From assembly GCF_015070855.1 (NCBI RefSeq), contig NZ_JADDIX010000077.1:169645-233644 (forward strand): a stretch of DNA of 64,000 bases, given 5' to 3'. Positions 8,896 to 17,415 of the stretch are shown here, one piece after another (the first letter of the stretch is position 1; each line of letters begins with the position of its first letter). This DNA comes from Pseudomonas lopnurensis. GTDB lineage: Bacteria > Pseudomonadota > Gammaproteobacteria > Pseudomonadales > Pseudomonadaceae. The translations under genes were made by a program, and so were the position numbers. The notes under the pieces were generated by a model. The model was not told the origin of the DNA and made no database searches. It saw only the letters and a program-made list of their open reading frames with translations.

Positions 8896-10386
8896 TCAGT
8901 ACTCCAGCCCTAGACGCTTGTCAGCCATCTCGCTGATTTCACGATAGGCCGCCGCATCCTGCTGCAGTACGGTCTCGCGCGCCGGGAACATCTCCTGCAG
9001 CTTGCTCGTCCAGGCCTGGGAGCGGTACCGCTCGGGGAAGCAGCGCTCGAGCAGGTCGAGCATGATCGACACGGTGACCGAAGCACCCGGCGAAGCACCG
9101 AGCAGTGCGGCGATGGTGCCGTCCTTCGCCGCCACCAGTTCCGTGCCGAACTGCAGGATGCCACCCTTCTTCGGGTCCTTCTTGATGATCTGCACACGCT
9201 GGCCGGCCACTTCCAGACGCCAGTCCTCGGCCTTGGCCTCGGGATAGAAGCCGCGCAGGGTTTCCAGGCGATCCTCCATGGATTGCATCACTTCCTTGAT
9301 CAGGTAGCGGGTCAGATCCATGTTGTCGCGGGCCACGGCCATCATCGGGCCGATGTTGCTCGGACGGATCGACAGCGGCAGGTCCATGAACGAACCGCGC
9401 TTGAGGAACTTGGTGGTGAAGCCGGCGTAGGGTCCGAACAGCAGGGATTTCTTGCCGTCGACGACACGGGTGTCCAGATGCGGCACCGACATCGGCGGCG
9501 CGCCGACCGCCGCCAGGCTGTAGACCTTGGCCTGATGCTGCTTGACGATCTCGGGGTTGTCGCAGCGCAGCCACTGTCCGCTGACCGGGAAGCCGCCGAA
9601 GCCCTTGCCCTCATCGATACCGGACATCTGCAGCAGCGGCAGCGCCGCACCACCGGCGCCAAGGAAGACGAAACCGGCCTGTACTTCGCGCGAATCGCCG
9701 CTGCGGGTGTTCTTGATGTCGACCTTCCAGCCGGAAGCGGTGCGGGCGAGACCGGTAACCTTCTGGTTGTAGGAGACCTTGACGCCGGCACTGCGCGACA
9801 GATAGGCGAGCAACTGGCTGGTCACCGCGCCGAAGTTGATGTCGGTACCGTTCATGGCGCGAGTCGCGGCGATCGGCTCGTCGGCGGCGCGGCCCGGCAT
9901 CATCAGCGGCATCCACTCGGCCAGGGTCGCACGGTCTTCGGTGTAGACCATGTCGGCGAAGGCGTGGTGGGTCTTCAGCGCGTCGAAGCGGCGCTTGAGG
10001 TAATCGATGTTCTTGCTGCCCCGCACGAAGCTCAGGTGCGGCACCGCGTTGATGAAATCACGGGGAGAGCCGAAGCCTTCGCGGTCGGCCAGGTAGGCCC
10101 AGAACTGCTTGGAGACTTCGAACTGGGTATTGATGAGGACGGCCTTCTTGATGTCGATCGTGCCGTCTTTGCTGTCAGGGGTGTAGTTCAGCTCGCAGAG
10201 GCCCGCGTGACCGGTACCGGCATTGTTCCAGGGATTGGAGCTTTCGATGGCTCCGGACTCCTGCAGTTCGACGATTTCCAGCTTGATATCGGGATCGAGT
10301 TCCTTGAGCAGTACCGCCAGGGTCGCACTCATGATGCCGGCTCCCACCAGCACCATATCCACTGCTTCGCTATCGTGTTGCGTCAT
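8896..10386 (-). CDS. mqo: malate:quinone oxidoreductase
   Basis: 496 residues from the ATG at 10386, which has GGAG about 8 nt upstream; an earlier ATG at 10407 has none. This FAD-dependent, membrane-associated enzyme oxidises L-malate to oxaloacetate and passes electrons to the quinone pool, replacing or supplementing NAD-malate dehydrogenase. Visible are the N-terminal FAD-binding [38 protein letters not shown], the [10 protein letters not shown] block and the C-terminal [22 protein letters not shown], all diagnostic for Mqo. The adjacent PA4642-type gene matches the context of mqoB in P. aeruginosa. Confidence 0.96.
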   Translation of the reverse strand: MTQHDSEAVDMVLVGAGIMSATLAVLLKELDPDIKLEIVELQESGAIESSNPWNNAGTGHAGLCELNYTPDSKDGTIDIKKAVLINTQFEVSKQFWAYLADREGFGSPRDFINAVPHLSFVRGSKNIDYLKRRFDALKTHHAFADMVYTEDRATLAEWMPLMMPGRAADEPIAATRAMNGTDINFGAVTSQLLAYLSRSAGVKVSYNQKVTGLARTASGWKVDIKNTRSGDSREVQAGFVFLGAGGAALPLLQMSGIDEGKGFGGFPVSGQWLRCDNPEIVKQHQAKVYSLAAVGAPPMSVPHLDTRVVDGKKSLLFGPYAGFTTKFLKRGSFMDLPLSIRPSNIGPMMAVARDNMDLTRYLIKEVMQSMEDRLETLRGFYPEAKAEDWRLEVAGQRVQIIKKDPKKGGILQFGTELVAAKDGTIAALLGASPGASVTVSIMLDLLERCFPERYRSQAWTSKLQEMFPARETVLQQDAAAYREISEMADKRLGLEY

Positions 10387-10741
10387 CAACGCGTTCTCCA
10401 GAATCACAGCATTAAACTGTCGTGACCGCAGTACGCGGCCGCGTAATACCCACCAGCCAGACGGTCGGGAACGGAGCCTGGTCCCATACCGCTGCTCGGG
10501 AGCATGTGCCCGAGAACAGGCGTCGAAACACTGCCTGCCAGCTGTCGGAAGGGCGGCTTTTGGCCTCCTTCCCCTCGCTGCGATTCATCCGGAGCGGGCT
10601 TGACCCAAGGCTCTACGGACGACGCTGCGAGAAAAACGATTGCGAATCCTGCTTGCCGAGCCCGGCCGCATGCACGCGCTTCGTACCCCGCGCGCTGGCG
10701 ACTATGCCCGATGCTTCGATACGAAGCGGCGACCCTTCGAA
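10387..10741. other. intergenic region upstream of mqo
   Basis: About 355 bp. On the minus strand TTTAAT (10416-10411) could be the mqo -10 element, but I find no matching -35. The rest holds no recognisable gene, repeat or RNA. Confidence 0.45.
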
Positions 10742-11029
10742 TCAGCCGCGCATGGCCTCGATCAATTCGATGTAGGGCCTGGCATGGCGCTGGTCGGCGA
10801 CTAGATCGATGAAGTCCTGCCCCTTGGCATTCCGGGCGTCGAGGTCGTAGCCGGCCGCCACGAAGAAGCCGAGAAAACGCTCGAAGTCATCGAGGCGCAG
10901 ACCGCGATAGGCCTTGACCAGCTTGTGCAACGATGGGGGCGTGTCGTCGGCCGGCTCAGGCTGTAGAAACAGCTTGATCGACTCGTCCGCGATCTCGTCG
11001 CCAATCACCTGTTTCTTGTCTTTACGCAT
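10742..11029 (-). CDS. PA4642-family protein
   Basis: 95 residues starting MRKDKKQVIGDEIADESIKLFL at 11029, preceded by a GGAGG ribosome site; upstream residues in the open frame are not conserved-looking. The body (SLHKLVKAYRGLRLDDFERFLGFFVAAGYDLDARN) is the PA4642 family, a short soluble Pseudomonas protein. Neighbourhood with mqo is conserved in Pseudomonas. Function unknown. Confidence 0.85.
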   Translation of the reverse strand: MRKDKKQVIGDEIADESIKLFLQPEPADDTPPSLHKLVKAYRGLRLDDFERFLGFFVAAGYDLDARNAKGQDFIDLVADQRHARPYIELIEAMRG

Positions 11030-11184
11030 GCCGCCTCCGCTCCACCGGGTCTCACGGGGGCGGCAGTTTACTCCTCGGAGCCGGCGCACTCAACGCGCCA
11101 GGGACGCTTGCGACCAAGGTCGTACATCGCCACCCCGCATACCGAGCGATCTTTCGGTACGAATAACAAGATGGTTTCAGCGCC

Positions 11185-11190
11185 TATAAT
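11185..11190 (+). promoter_or_regulatory. -10 element of the SulP transporter gene
   Basis: A perfect TATAAT lies 30 bp upstream of the start codon, so the mRNA leader would be about 24 nt with AAGGAG inside it. The -35 region (about 11162-11167, AATAAC) is weak. Confidence 0.5.
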
Positions 11191-11219
11191 GGCGCTTTGC
11201 GAACAAGGAGCGTCCCGGC

Positions 11220-12950
11220 ATGAAGTTTCCCCCGCTGTTTGCCGCCTGGCGCCAGGCCCTGCGCCTGGGATACGGAGCCAGCGCCCTGCGCGGCGACATC
11301 GGCGCCGGGCTGACCGTCGGCATCATCGCCATTCCGCTGGCCATGGCGCTGGCCATCGCGGTGGGTGTCGCACCGCAGCACGGGCTCTATACCGTGCTGG
11401 TCGCCGCCCCGCTGATCGCCCTGACGGGGGGATCACGCTTCAACGTCACCGGGCCGACCGCCGCCTTCGTGGTGATCCTGCTGCCGATCACCCAGCAGTT
11501 CGGCCTCGGCGGGCTGCTGCTGTGTACCATGCTCGCCGGCCTCATCCTGATCACTCTCGGCCTGCTGCGCGCGGGGCGCCTGATCGCCTTCATTCCCTAC
11601 CCTGTCACCCTCGGCTTCACCGCGGGCATCGGCATCGTCATCGCCACGCTGCAGATCAAGGACCTGTTCGGTCTGACCCTGCTGGAGCAACCGCAGCACT
11701 ACGTCGAGCAGGTCGGCCTGCTGGTGCGCTCGCTGCCGGGCGCCCAGCTCGGCGACGCGCTGGTGGCGGCGATCTGCCTGGGCGTGCTGATCCTCTGGCC
11801 ACGCTGGGTGCCGAAGGTGCCCGGACATCTGGTGGCGCTGACCGTCGGCGCCCTGGCGGGGCTGGCGCTGGAATCGTCCGGCCTGCCGGTGGCCACGCTC
11901 GGCGAGCGCTTCAGCTATACCCTCGACGGCGTGACCCATCCGGGGATTCCGCCGTTCCTGCCGAACTTCGCCTGGCCATGGCTGCTGCCCGGCCCGGACG
12001 GCCAGCCGTTGCAGCTGACCTACGAGCTGTTTCACCAACTGCTGGCACCGGCTTTCGCCATCGCCATGCTCGGCGCCATCGAGTCGCTGCTCTGCGCCGT
12101 GGTCGCCGACGGCATGACCGGCAGCAACCATGAACCGAACGGCGAACTGATCGGCCAGGGCCTGGGCAATCTGGTCGCCCCGCTGTTCGGCGGCATCACC
12201 GCCACCGCGGCCATCGCGCGGACTGCGGCGAACGTGCGCGCCGGGGCATTCTCGCCGCTGGCGGCGATCATTCATGCCGGCGTGGTGCTGGTGGCGATCC
12301 TCTGGCTGGCCCCGCTGTTCAGCTACCTGCCGATGGCCGCGCTGGCGGCGCTGCTGCTGATGGTGGCGTGGAACATGAGCGAGGCGCCGCACGTCATGCA
12401 CGTGCTGCGCATCGCGCCGCGCAGCGATGTGCTGGTGCTGCTGACCTGCCTGGTGCTGACCGTGCTGTTCGACATGGTGCTGGCGGTGGGTGTCGGCCTG
12501 CTGCTGGCAGCGGGCCTGTTCATCAAGCGCATGAGCGAGCTGACCGACACCACCGTGCTGTCGCGCGAACAGCGCAGGATCCTTCGGGACATGCCCGAGC
12601 ACGTCGCCACCTATGCGATTCGCGGCCCGCTGTTCTTCGGCGCGGCGGAAAAGGCGCTGGGTGCGCTGCGCCGTTTCAATCCGGAGGTCAAGGTGGTGAT
12701 CGTCGACATCAGCGCGGTGCCGATGCTCGACATGACCGCCCTGGCGGCACTGGAAAACGTGCTGGTGGACTACCGCAAGCTGGGCGTCACGCTCATCCTC
12801 AGCGGCAGCAATGCACAGGTCCGCCTGAAACTGCGCCGCGCCGGCATCCACCGGCTGGAGGGGCACCTGCTGTATGTGCGCGACCTCAGCCAGGCCCGCG
12901 AAAAGGCCCTGCGCCTGCTGCAGCCGGACATGCTGGCGGCGCCGGTCTGA
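11220..12950 (+). CDS. dauA: SulP-family anion/dicarboxylate transporter (DauA-like) with STAS domain
   Basis: 576 residues. The N-terminal two thirds are about 12-14 membrane helices of the SulP fold, with the family signature GLYTVLVAAPLIALTGGSRF and NVTGPTAAFVVIL. The C-terminal part (about 455-560, beginning TYAIRGPLFFGAAEKA) is a STAS domain, with VVIVDISAVPMLDMTALAAL. E. coli DauA (YchM) of the same layout takes up C4-dicarboxylates such as succinate at acid pH; other SulP members move sulfate or bicarbonate. Nearness to mqo fits dicarboxylate use but does not prove it. AAGGAG precedes the start. Confidence 0.87.
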   Translation: MKFPPLFAAWRQALRLGYGASALRGDIGAGLTVGIIAIPLAMALAIAVGVAPQHGLYTVLVAAPLIALTGGSRFNVTGPTAAFVVILLPITQQFGLGGLLLCTMLAGLILITLGLLRAGRLIAFIPYPVTLGFTAGIGIVIATLQIKDLFGLTLLEQPQHYVEQVGLLVRSLPGAQLGDALVAAICLGVLILWPRWVPKVPGHLVALTVGALAGLALESSGLPVATLGERFSYTLDGVTHPGIPPFLPNFAWPWLLPGPDGQPLQLTYELFHQLLAPAFAIAMLGAIESLLCAVVADGMTGSNHEPNGELIGQGLGNLVAPLFGGITATAAIARTAANVRAGAFSPLAAIIHAGVVLVAILWLAPLFSYLPMAALAALLLMVAWNMSEAPHVMHVLRIAPRSDVLVLLTCLVLTVLFDMVLAVGVGLLLAAGLFIKRMSELTDTTVLSREQRRILRDMPEHVATYAIRGPLFFGAAEKALGALRRFNPEVKVVIVDISAVPMLDMTALAALENVLVDYRKLGVTLILSGSNAQVRLKLRRAGIHRLEGHLLYVRDLSQAREKALRLLQPDMLAAPV

Positions 12951-12971
12951 ACCGCGCAGGCCAGCGCAGCC

Positions 12972-13883
12972 TCAGCCGGCGTGCTTCTGCAGGTTGGCCA
13001 TCATCTCCCTGAGCGCCTCGATGTTGTCCGCCGGATGCGCGGCATTCTCGAAGTCGCAGATCCGCTGCCAGTGAGCGGCGACGTCCTCGGCATCGAAACC
13101 GGATTTCGGGTCGAAGCCCATGCCCAGGCTGCGCTCCCAGCGCACCTTGCCCATCCAGCCGCCACCGACCTCGAACAGGCCGGCGGTTTCCTGGCAGCGC
13201 TCGCTGGCCAGGTACACCACCAGCGGGCTGACCAGCTCCGGCTTGAGCTGCTCGAACACCTGCGGCGGGATCAGCCCTTCGGTCATGCGCGTGCCGCCGG
13301 TGGGGGCGATCGCATTCACCAGGACGTTGTTCTTGCGGCCTTCCAGCGCCAGGGTACGGGTCAGCCCATAGAGGCCGAGCTTGGCCATGCCGTAGTTGGA
13401 CTGGCCGAAATTACCGTAGATGCCGGACGTCGAGGCGGTGAAGATCACCCGGCCGTAGCCCTGCTCGCGCATGTGCGGCCAGGCGGCATGGGTGACCTTG
13501 TAGGCGCCTTCGACGTGCACGCGATAGACCAGGTCCCAGTCGGCATCCTCCATCTTGTGAAAGGTCTTGTCGCGCAGGATGCCGGCATTGTTGACCACCA
13601 CATCGACGCGGCCGAAGGCGTCCAGCGCCTGCTGCACGATCCTGCCGCCATCGGTCACCGAGTCATGGCTGGCCACCGCGGTGCCGCCCGCCTGGCGAAT
13701 CTCTTCCACCACGCGATCGGCGGCCGAGTTATTCGCCCCCTCGCCCTGGGCACTGCCGCCCAGATCGTTGACTACCACCCGTGCGCCGTGACGGGCGAAC
13801 AGCAGCGCGTGGGCACGGCCGAGGCCGCCACCGGCTCCGGTCACGATCACTACCTTGTCTTCGAAGCGGATGGCTTCACTCAT
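12972..13883 (-). CDS. short-chain dehydrogenase, (3R)-hydroxyacyl-CoA dehydrogenase type
   Basis: 303 residues from 13883 (AAGGAG before it). A Rossmann fold with the NAD(P) motif TGAGGGLGRAHA, NNAG, catalytic Ser in TASTSGIYGNFGQ and YGMAK (Tyr-X3-Lys). The N-terminal VIVTGAGGGLGRAHALLFARHGARVVVNDLG and the insertion GEGANNSAADRVVEEI match the dehydrogenase half of peroxisomal multifunctional enzyme type 2, acting in beta-oxidation with R-stereochemistry. The C-terminal tail (about 45 residues after GWMGKVRWERS) is longer than in simple SDRs. It stands alone, without hydratase or thiolase genes. Confidence 0.87.
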   Translation of the reverse strand: MSEAIRFEDKVVIVTGAGGGLGRAHALLFARHGARVVVNDLGGSAQGEGANNSAADRVVEEIRQAGGTAVASHDSVTDGGRIVQQALDAFGRVDVVVNNAGILRDKTFHKMEDADWDLVYRVHVEGAYKVTHAAWPHMREQGYGRVIFTASTSGIYGNFGQSNYGMAKLGLYGLTRTLALEGRKNNVLVNAIAPTGGTRMTEGLIPPQVFEQLKPELVSPLVVYLASERCQETAGLFEVGGGWMGKVRWERSLGMGFDPKSGFDAEDVAAHWQRICDFENAAHPADNIEALREMMANLQKHAG

Positions 13884-14130
13884 TCGGGGCTCCTTCAGCG
13901 GGTTGCCATTGGCGGTTTCGTCGATGGATCGAGTGTCGGCGAGGCCCAGGCCTCCCACAACCAACCGGCCGCGAATGAATGCCCGGGCATAAGGCAGCGG
14001 GATGATCGCGGCGCCACGGCCGTACGGGCGATGCCACAGCCGGTTGGCCACTACGCCAGGTCATGAACAATTTTCAGCCAACAGGGTCTCAGGCCGCGCC
14101 GAAACAGCCCCTCGGGCATCTGCACCCAAA

Positions 14131-14165
14131 CAACCCACAGAGTTTTCCACAGCTTTCGTGGATAA
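14131..14165 (+). promoter_or_regulatory. tripartite DnaA-box-like element A
   Basis: 35 bp. Box 1 is degenerate (CAACCCACA, 14131-14139). Box 2 is TTTTCCACA (14143-14151), one mismatch from the DnaA box TTATCCACA. Box 3, inverted, is CGTGGATAA (14157-14165). The offsets of the three boxes are identical to those in elements B, C and D. It lies upstream of the LOG gene. Confidence 0.65.
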
Positions 14166-14333
14166 GCCTCGACAACCTTCGCCGGCCATTTGGCACCCCT
14201 CGAAAGCACGTCAAGAAAGCGGCTAAACCAGCGCCAGTGCGGCGCTCAGCCGCACGCACAGCATTGCTGGACAAAAAATGTACGCACCACGCCAGCCCCG
14301 ATGCGGCCTCGCCTGCAGCCGCTATTCCCAAGC

Positions 14334-14368
14334 TTATCCACAGATCGCTGCACAGACTTGGGGGATAA
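14334..14368 (+). promoter_or_regulatory. tripartite DnaA-box-like element B
   Basis: 35 bp. Box 1 is a perfect TTATCCACA (14334-14342), box 2 a weak CGCTGCACA (14346-14354), and box 3 an inverted GGGGGATAA (14360-14368). TCCCAAGC immediately precedes it, as in element D. It ends 21 bp before a candidate -35 hexamer. Confidence 0.75.
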
Positions 14369-14389
14369 GCCAGACGCTTGGAAATAGCC

Positions 14390-14417
14390 TTGGTCCTATC
14401 ACATCGATGCTCATAAT
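14390..14417 (+). promoter_or_regulatory. candidate sigma-70 promoter downstream of element B
   Basis: TTGGTC (14390-14395), 16-bp spacer, CATAAT (14412-14417). It would drive the 25-codon frame at 14481 and the LOG gene at 14634. The position just after element B suggests regulation by whatever binds that element. Confidence 0.45.
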
Positions 14418-14480
14418 CAACGGGTCGGCAGGTCACGACGCCCATAAGATGGCTGCGTCAATCGCCGAAGGAGTCTGATC

Positions 14481-14558
14481 ATGTTCAATCGCAACCTGCT
14501 CGAACGCCTGTTCGCCAACTACGCCTCGGCGGCCGGCGGCGCCTGGATCGACGCATGA
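14481..14558 (+). CDS. 25-codon open frame with strong ribosome site, upstream of the LOG gene
   Basis: Encodes MFNRNLLERLFANYASAAGG followed by AWIDA, then stops. AAGGAG sits 8 nt before the ATG, better than the site of the real gene downstream (14634). The peptide has an amphipathic, partly hydrophobic start. It could be a leader peptide, a free microprotein or the stump of a decayed gene; I do not recognise it. Confidence 0.4.
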   Translation: MFNRNLLERLFANYASAAGGAWIDA

Positions 14559-14633
14559 CCCTGCCGGAGCGTCGCTTGGCCCCGGCGGCTGCCCGGCGTA
14601 ACCTGCGCGCAGTTCCATTCAGCGGAGTCGACG

Positions 14634-15221
14634 ATGTCCCTGCGTTCCATTTGCGTTTTTTGTGGCGCCAGCACCGGTGCCAACCCGATCTATGAACAGG
14701 CCGCCACCGAACTCGGCCACACCCTGGCGGCCAACGGCATCACCCTGGTCTATGGCGGCGGTGCCGTAGGCCTGATGGGTGTGGTGGCCGATGCCACGAT
14801 GGCCGCTGGCGGCGAGGTCATCGGCATCATCCCCCAGAGTTTGAAGGATGCCGAGGTTGGCCATACCGGCCTCACACGCCTTGAGGTGGTCGACGGCATG
14901 CACGCGCGCAAGGCCCGGATGGCCGAACTGTCGGATGCCTTCATCGCGTTGCCCGGCGGCCTGGGGACCCTGGAAGAGCTGTTCGAAGTCTGGACCTGGG
15001 GCCAGCTCGGTTACCACAGCAAGCCGCTCGGCCTGCTCGACGTCAATCACTTCTACAGCAAACTCAGCCACTTCCTCGACCATCTGGTCGAGGAGCGTTT
15101 CGTGCGCCCCGCGCATCGCGACATGCTGCAGCGCAGCGACTCGGCGCAAACGCTGCTGCGGCTGCTCAACGACTGGCAGCCCACCGTACATGCCAGATGG
15201 GAAAAAACCGCACCGGCGTGA
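14634..15221 (+). CDS. LOG-family (TIGR00730) nucleotide 5'-monophosphate phosphoribohydrolase
   Basis: 195 residues. It begins [20 protein letters not shown], then has the Rossmann motif [15 protein letters not shown] and the family signature [16 protein letters not shown], which holds the catalytic region. Members hydrolyse the N-glycosidic bond of nucleoside monophosphates; in plants and some bacteria they activate cytokinins, in most bacteria they seem to serve nucleotide turnover. Length is typical. It is flanked on both sides by pairs of DnaA-box-like elements, which is unusual. The ribosome site (GGAG) is moderate. Confidence 0.9.
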   Translation: MSLRSICVFCGASTGANPIYEQAATELGHTLAANGITLVYGGGAVGLMGVVADATMAAGGEVIGIIPQSLKDAEVGHTGLTRLEVVDGMHARKARMAELSDAFIALPGGLGTLEELFEVWTWGQLGYHSKPLGLLDVNHFYSKLSHFLDHLVEERFVRPAHRDMLQRSDSAQTLLRLLNDWQPTVHARWEKTAPA

Positions 15222-15344
15222 CCGCCGCGAGGTTCGGTAATACGGTCATCGCCCGTGTCCAACGGGCGATGCACGAGCTGAGCAAAATTCAACCAGCAAT
15301 GCGAACGTGGCGAACGACGCGGCCTGGCGCCGCCTTTGCCCATG

Positions 15345-15379
15345 TTATCCACAGCAGCGTCCACAATAAGCGGGGATAA
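15345..15379 (+). promoter_or_regulatory. tripartite DnaA-box-like element C
   Basis: 35 bp. Box 1 TTATCCACA (15345-15353), box 2 GCGTCCACA (15357-15365), inverted box 3 CGGGGATAA (15371-15379). It has the same offsets as elements A, B and D and the same orientation. It lies 124 bp after the LOG stop codon. Confidence 0.75.
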
Positions 15380-15526
15380 CCGAGCGCAAGCTCGCCAGCC
15401 TCGCCTCGCATTTGCCCGAATTCACCCGTCTCGACGTTTTTTCCTTGGGACACAAGGTATTGAGCAAAGTTTGAACAAGCCGCACCAGGCCTGGCAGTGC
15501 AAGGCCTGGCGCGAGTCCTCCCAAGC

Positions 15527-15561
15527 TTATCCACAGAATGCTACACAGCTGAAGTGGATAA
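15527..15561 (+). promoter_or_regulatory. tripartite DnaA-box-like element D
   Basis: 35 bp. Box 1 TTATCCACA (15527-15535), box 2 TGCTACACA (15539-15547), inverted box 3 AGTGGATAA (15553-15561), the best-preserved copy overall. It is preceded by TCCCAAGC as in element B. It lies upstream of the leader frame at 15632 and the DUF2726 gene. The rest of 15222-15693 shows no other feature. Confidence 0.75.
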
Positions 15562-15631
15562 CAAGGGAAACCATTTACGCGCCGCGTACTCCACTGTTCG
15601 ACGACCCGCTATGCAACCAGACGGAGGCAGC

Positions 15632-15697
15632 ATGATCGGATGCTTCATCAAGCCAGGCGCACCTGCGCTGCCAGCCGGGCGAGGCCGTGACGGATGA
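15632..15697 (+). CDS. 21-codon leader-type open frame coupled to the DUF2726 gene
   Basis: A GGAGG site 4 nt before the ATG, then MIGCFIKPGAPALPAGRGRD plus one Gly, ending TGA at 15695-15697 so that it overlaps the ATG of the next gene (15694) as ATGA. That overlap suggests translational coupling. It may be a leader peptide or chance; the spacing of the ribosome site is short. Confidence 0.3.
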   Translation: MIGCFIKPGAPALPAGRGRDG

Positions 15698-16173
15698 ACT
15701 GGCTCATCCTGACCCTGGTCGCCTTCGTCTGCTTCGCGCTGGTGTTCTTCATCAAGAACAGACAGCTCAGCCATCCGGCGCTGCAGTTTCCCTATCGCCT
15801 CAAGGAGCCGCTGTTCGAACCCGCGGAACGCGAGCTGCTGGACATGCTGCAGCGCACCGTCAACGACGAATACCTGATCCTGGCCAAGGTTCGCGTCGCC
15901 GATGTCGTCGAGATCACGGCCATCCCGCGGCGGACGCCCTGGTACCATGCGACCAACCGGATCGCCAATGCGCGCTTCGACTTCCTCCTGTGCCGCAAGA
16001 GCGATCTGGCAGCCGTCTGCGCGATCAACCTGGACGATCCGGAAACGGCGGACGACTTCGTCGACCAGTTGTGCCGGACCATCGATCTGCCGCAGGTCCG
16101 CCTCTCGGCCGAGGCAGCCCGCTCTTACAGCGAAGTCCGCGAAGCGGTGGAACAGGCGCTGCTTCGGGAGTAG
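15694..16173 (+). CDS. membrane-anchored DUF2726-type protein
   Basis: 159 residues: one N-terminal membrane helix (about 3-20, LILTLVAFVCFALVFFI), then a soluble domain with LFEPAERELLDMLQRTV, LAKVRVADVVEI, NARFDFLLCRKSDL and INLDD. These match the restriction-endonuclease-like DUF2726 fold in order, though the usual ELDD.SH reads NLDDPE here, so nuclease activity is doubtful. Its stop codon TAG is the first base triplet of the repeat at 16171. Confidence 0.65.
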   Translation: MNWLILTLVAFVCFALVFFIKNRQLSHPALQFPYRLKEPLFEPAERELLDMLQRTVNDEYLILAKVRVADVVEITAIPRRTPWYHATNRIANARFDFLLCRKSDLAAVCAINLDDPETADDFVDQLCRTIDLPQVRLSAEAARSYSEVREAVEQALLRE

Positions 16174-16271
16174 GTTGGGGCGGGGGGGCGTAGCGCCGAG
16201 GCCGATTCACGCCGCCGCGTTGCCTGACACCTCGCTCGTTGGGCTTCGTGGCTCAGCCCAACCTGTAGCCG
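16171..16271. repeat. TAGGTTGGG inverted repeat
   Basis: Left end TAGGTTGGG, right end CCCAACCTGTAG, with an inner TTGGGCTTCG...CAGCCCAACC arm. It belongs to the same family as 2683-2709 and 40126-40218. Its first three bases form the stop codon of the DUF2726 gene. Confidence 0.6.
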
Positions 16272-16290
16272 TATCCGGAACGACACCGTC

Positions 16291-17313
16291 ATGCACCTCA
16301 AGCCCCTGCTGTCACGCCTGTTCGACCTGGGCAGCCGCCTGGTTGGCCGCTACCCGGGAACCGTCGCGCTGTTCGGCTTCTGCTCCGGCGTGGCGAGCTT
16401 CCTGCTGGTCGAACGCCAGGCCGGCCTGGCCAAGGTGGTGGCGCTGGTCATGCTGGTCAGTTGGCTCTGGCTGGTGCTCGAATCCAGCCTGCACCGCAGC
16501 CTGCATCGCTGGTTCGGCTGGCAGGTGCCGCCACCGCTGCTGCGCTACGCGACGCAGATGGTGCACCAGGAAAGCCTGTTCTTCATCATCCCGTTCTTCG
16601 CCATCACCACGACCTGGAACAGCGGCCAGGCCCTGTTCACCGGCCTGCTCGGCGTGGCGGCGCTGGTCTCGCTGATCGACCCGCTGTATTACAAGTGGTT
16701 GGCACCGCGGCGCTGGATTTACCTGGGTTTCCATACCCTGACGCTGTTCGCGGTGCTGCTCACCGCCCTGCCGATCATTCTCCATCTTTCCACGCCGCAG
16801 AGTTACCAGCTGGCGCTGGCGGTCGCCGTGGTGCTGGCGCTGCCAAGCCTCAGCGGCCTGTTCCCGCGCTGGAGCTGGCGCAATGTGCCGGGCATCGTGC
16901 TGCTGGCCGTGGCGCTTGGCGGCGCGGGCTGGCTGGGACGCACCTGGGTGCCGCCGGCTACGCTCTGGCTGGCCGACGTCGCGGTGACCATGAACCTCGA
17001 CAACCGCCAGCGCAGGCCGGGCCAGGGCCTGCGCCAGTTGAGCAGCGCCGAACTGAAGAGCAATGGGCTGTATGCCTATACCGCGATCAATGCGCCGCGT
17101 GGCCTCAAGGAGCGCATCTACCACGAGTGGCTGCACAACGGCCGGCGAGTCGACCGTATCGCGCTGGATATCAGCGGCGGCCGCGAGGCGGGCTATCGCG
17201 CCTGGACGCACAAGCGCAACTTTCCAGCCGACCCCGTCGGCCGCTGGCGCGTACGGGTGGTCACCGAGGCCGGGCAGATGATCGGCATGCTGCGTTTCCA
17301 GGTGACCGAATAG
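16291..17313 (+). CDS. DUF5924/DUF2914 membrane protein
   Basis: 340 residues. The N-terminal 230 residues hold about seven hydrophobic helices; the C-terminal 100 residues are a soluble domain (LYAYTAINAPRGLKERIYHEW, RWRVRVVTEAGQMIGMLRFQV) matching DUF2914, an extracytoplasmic beta domain. This two-part layout is the DUF5924 family of Pseudomonas. Function unknown. The stop codon TAG coincides with the start of a TAGGG-type mini-element. Confidence 0.85.
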   Translation: MHLKPLLSRLFDLGSRLVGRYPGTVALFGFCSGVASFLLVERQAGLAKVVALVMLVSWLWLVLESSLHRSLHRWFGWQVPPPLLRYATQMVHQESLFFIIPFFAITTTWNSGQALFTGLLGVAALVSLIDPLYYKWLAPRRWIYLGFHTLTLFAVLLTALPIILHLSTPQSYQLALAVAVVLALPSLSGLFPRWSWRNVPGIVLLAVALGGAGWLGRTWVPPATLWLADVAVTMNLDNRQRRPGQGLRQLSSAELKSNGLYAYTAINAPRGLKERIYHEWLHNGRRVDRIALDISGGREAGYRAWTHKRNFPADPVGRWRVRVVTEAGQMIGMLRFQVTE

Positions 17314-17355
17314 GTCTATCCCGTTTCAGCGCGAGCCGCGAATGAAACGGGCCTA
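17311..17355. repeat. TAGGG inverted-repeat element, miniature copy
   Basis: Begins TAGGTCTATCCCGTTTCA and ends TGAAACGGGCCTAG with CGCGAGCCGCG between. The left arm matches the left arm of the copy at 205 apart from a few changes, so the interior has been lost. It overlaps the stop codon of the DUF5924 gene. Confidence 0.6.
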
Positions 17356-17415
17356 GCGAACCCACTCCGTTCCTGCGACTCAATACAGTCAGAGCCTGGC
17401 GGACTGGAGAAGAAC

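Noticed and set aside
14131..15561. Chromosomal or plasmid replication origin
   Set aside because: DnaA-box-like elements are present, but there is no dnaA, dnaN, rpmH, parAB or rep gene, and no AT-rich unwinding region; surrounding genes are ordinary chromosomal ones.
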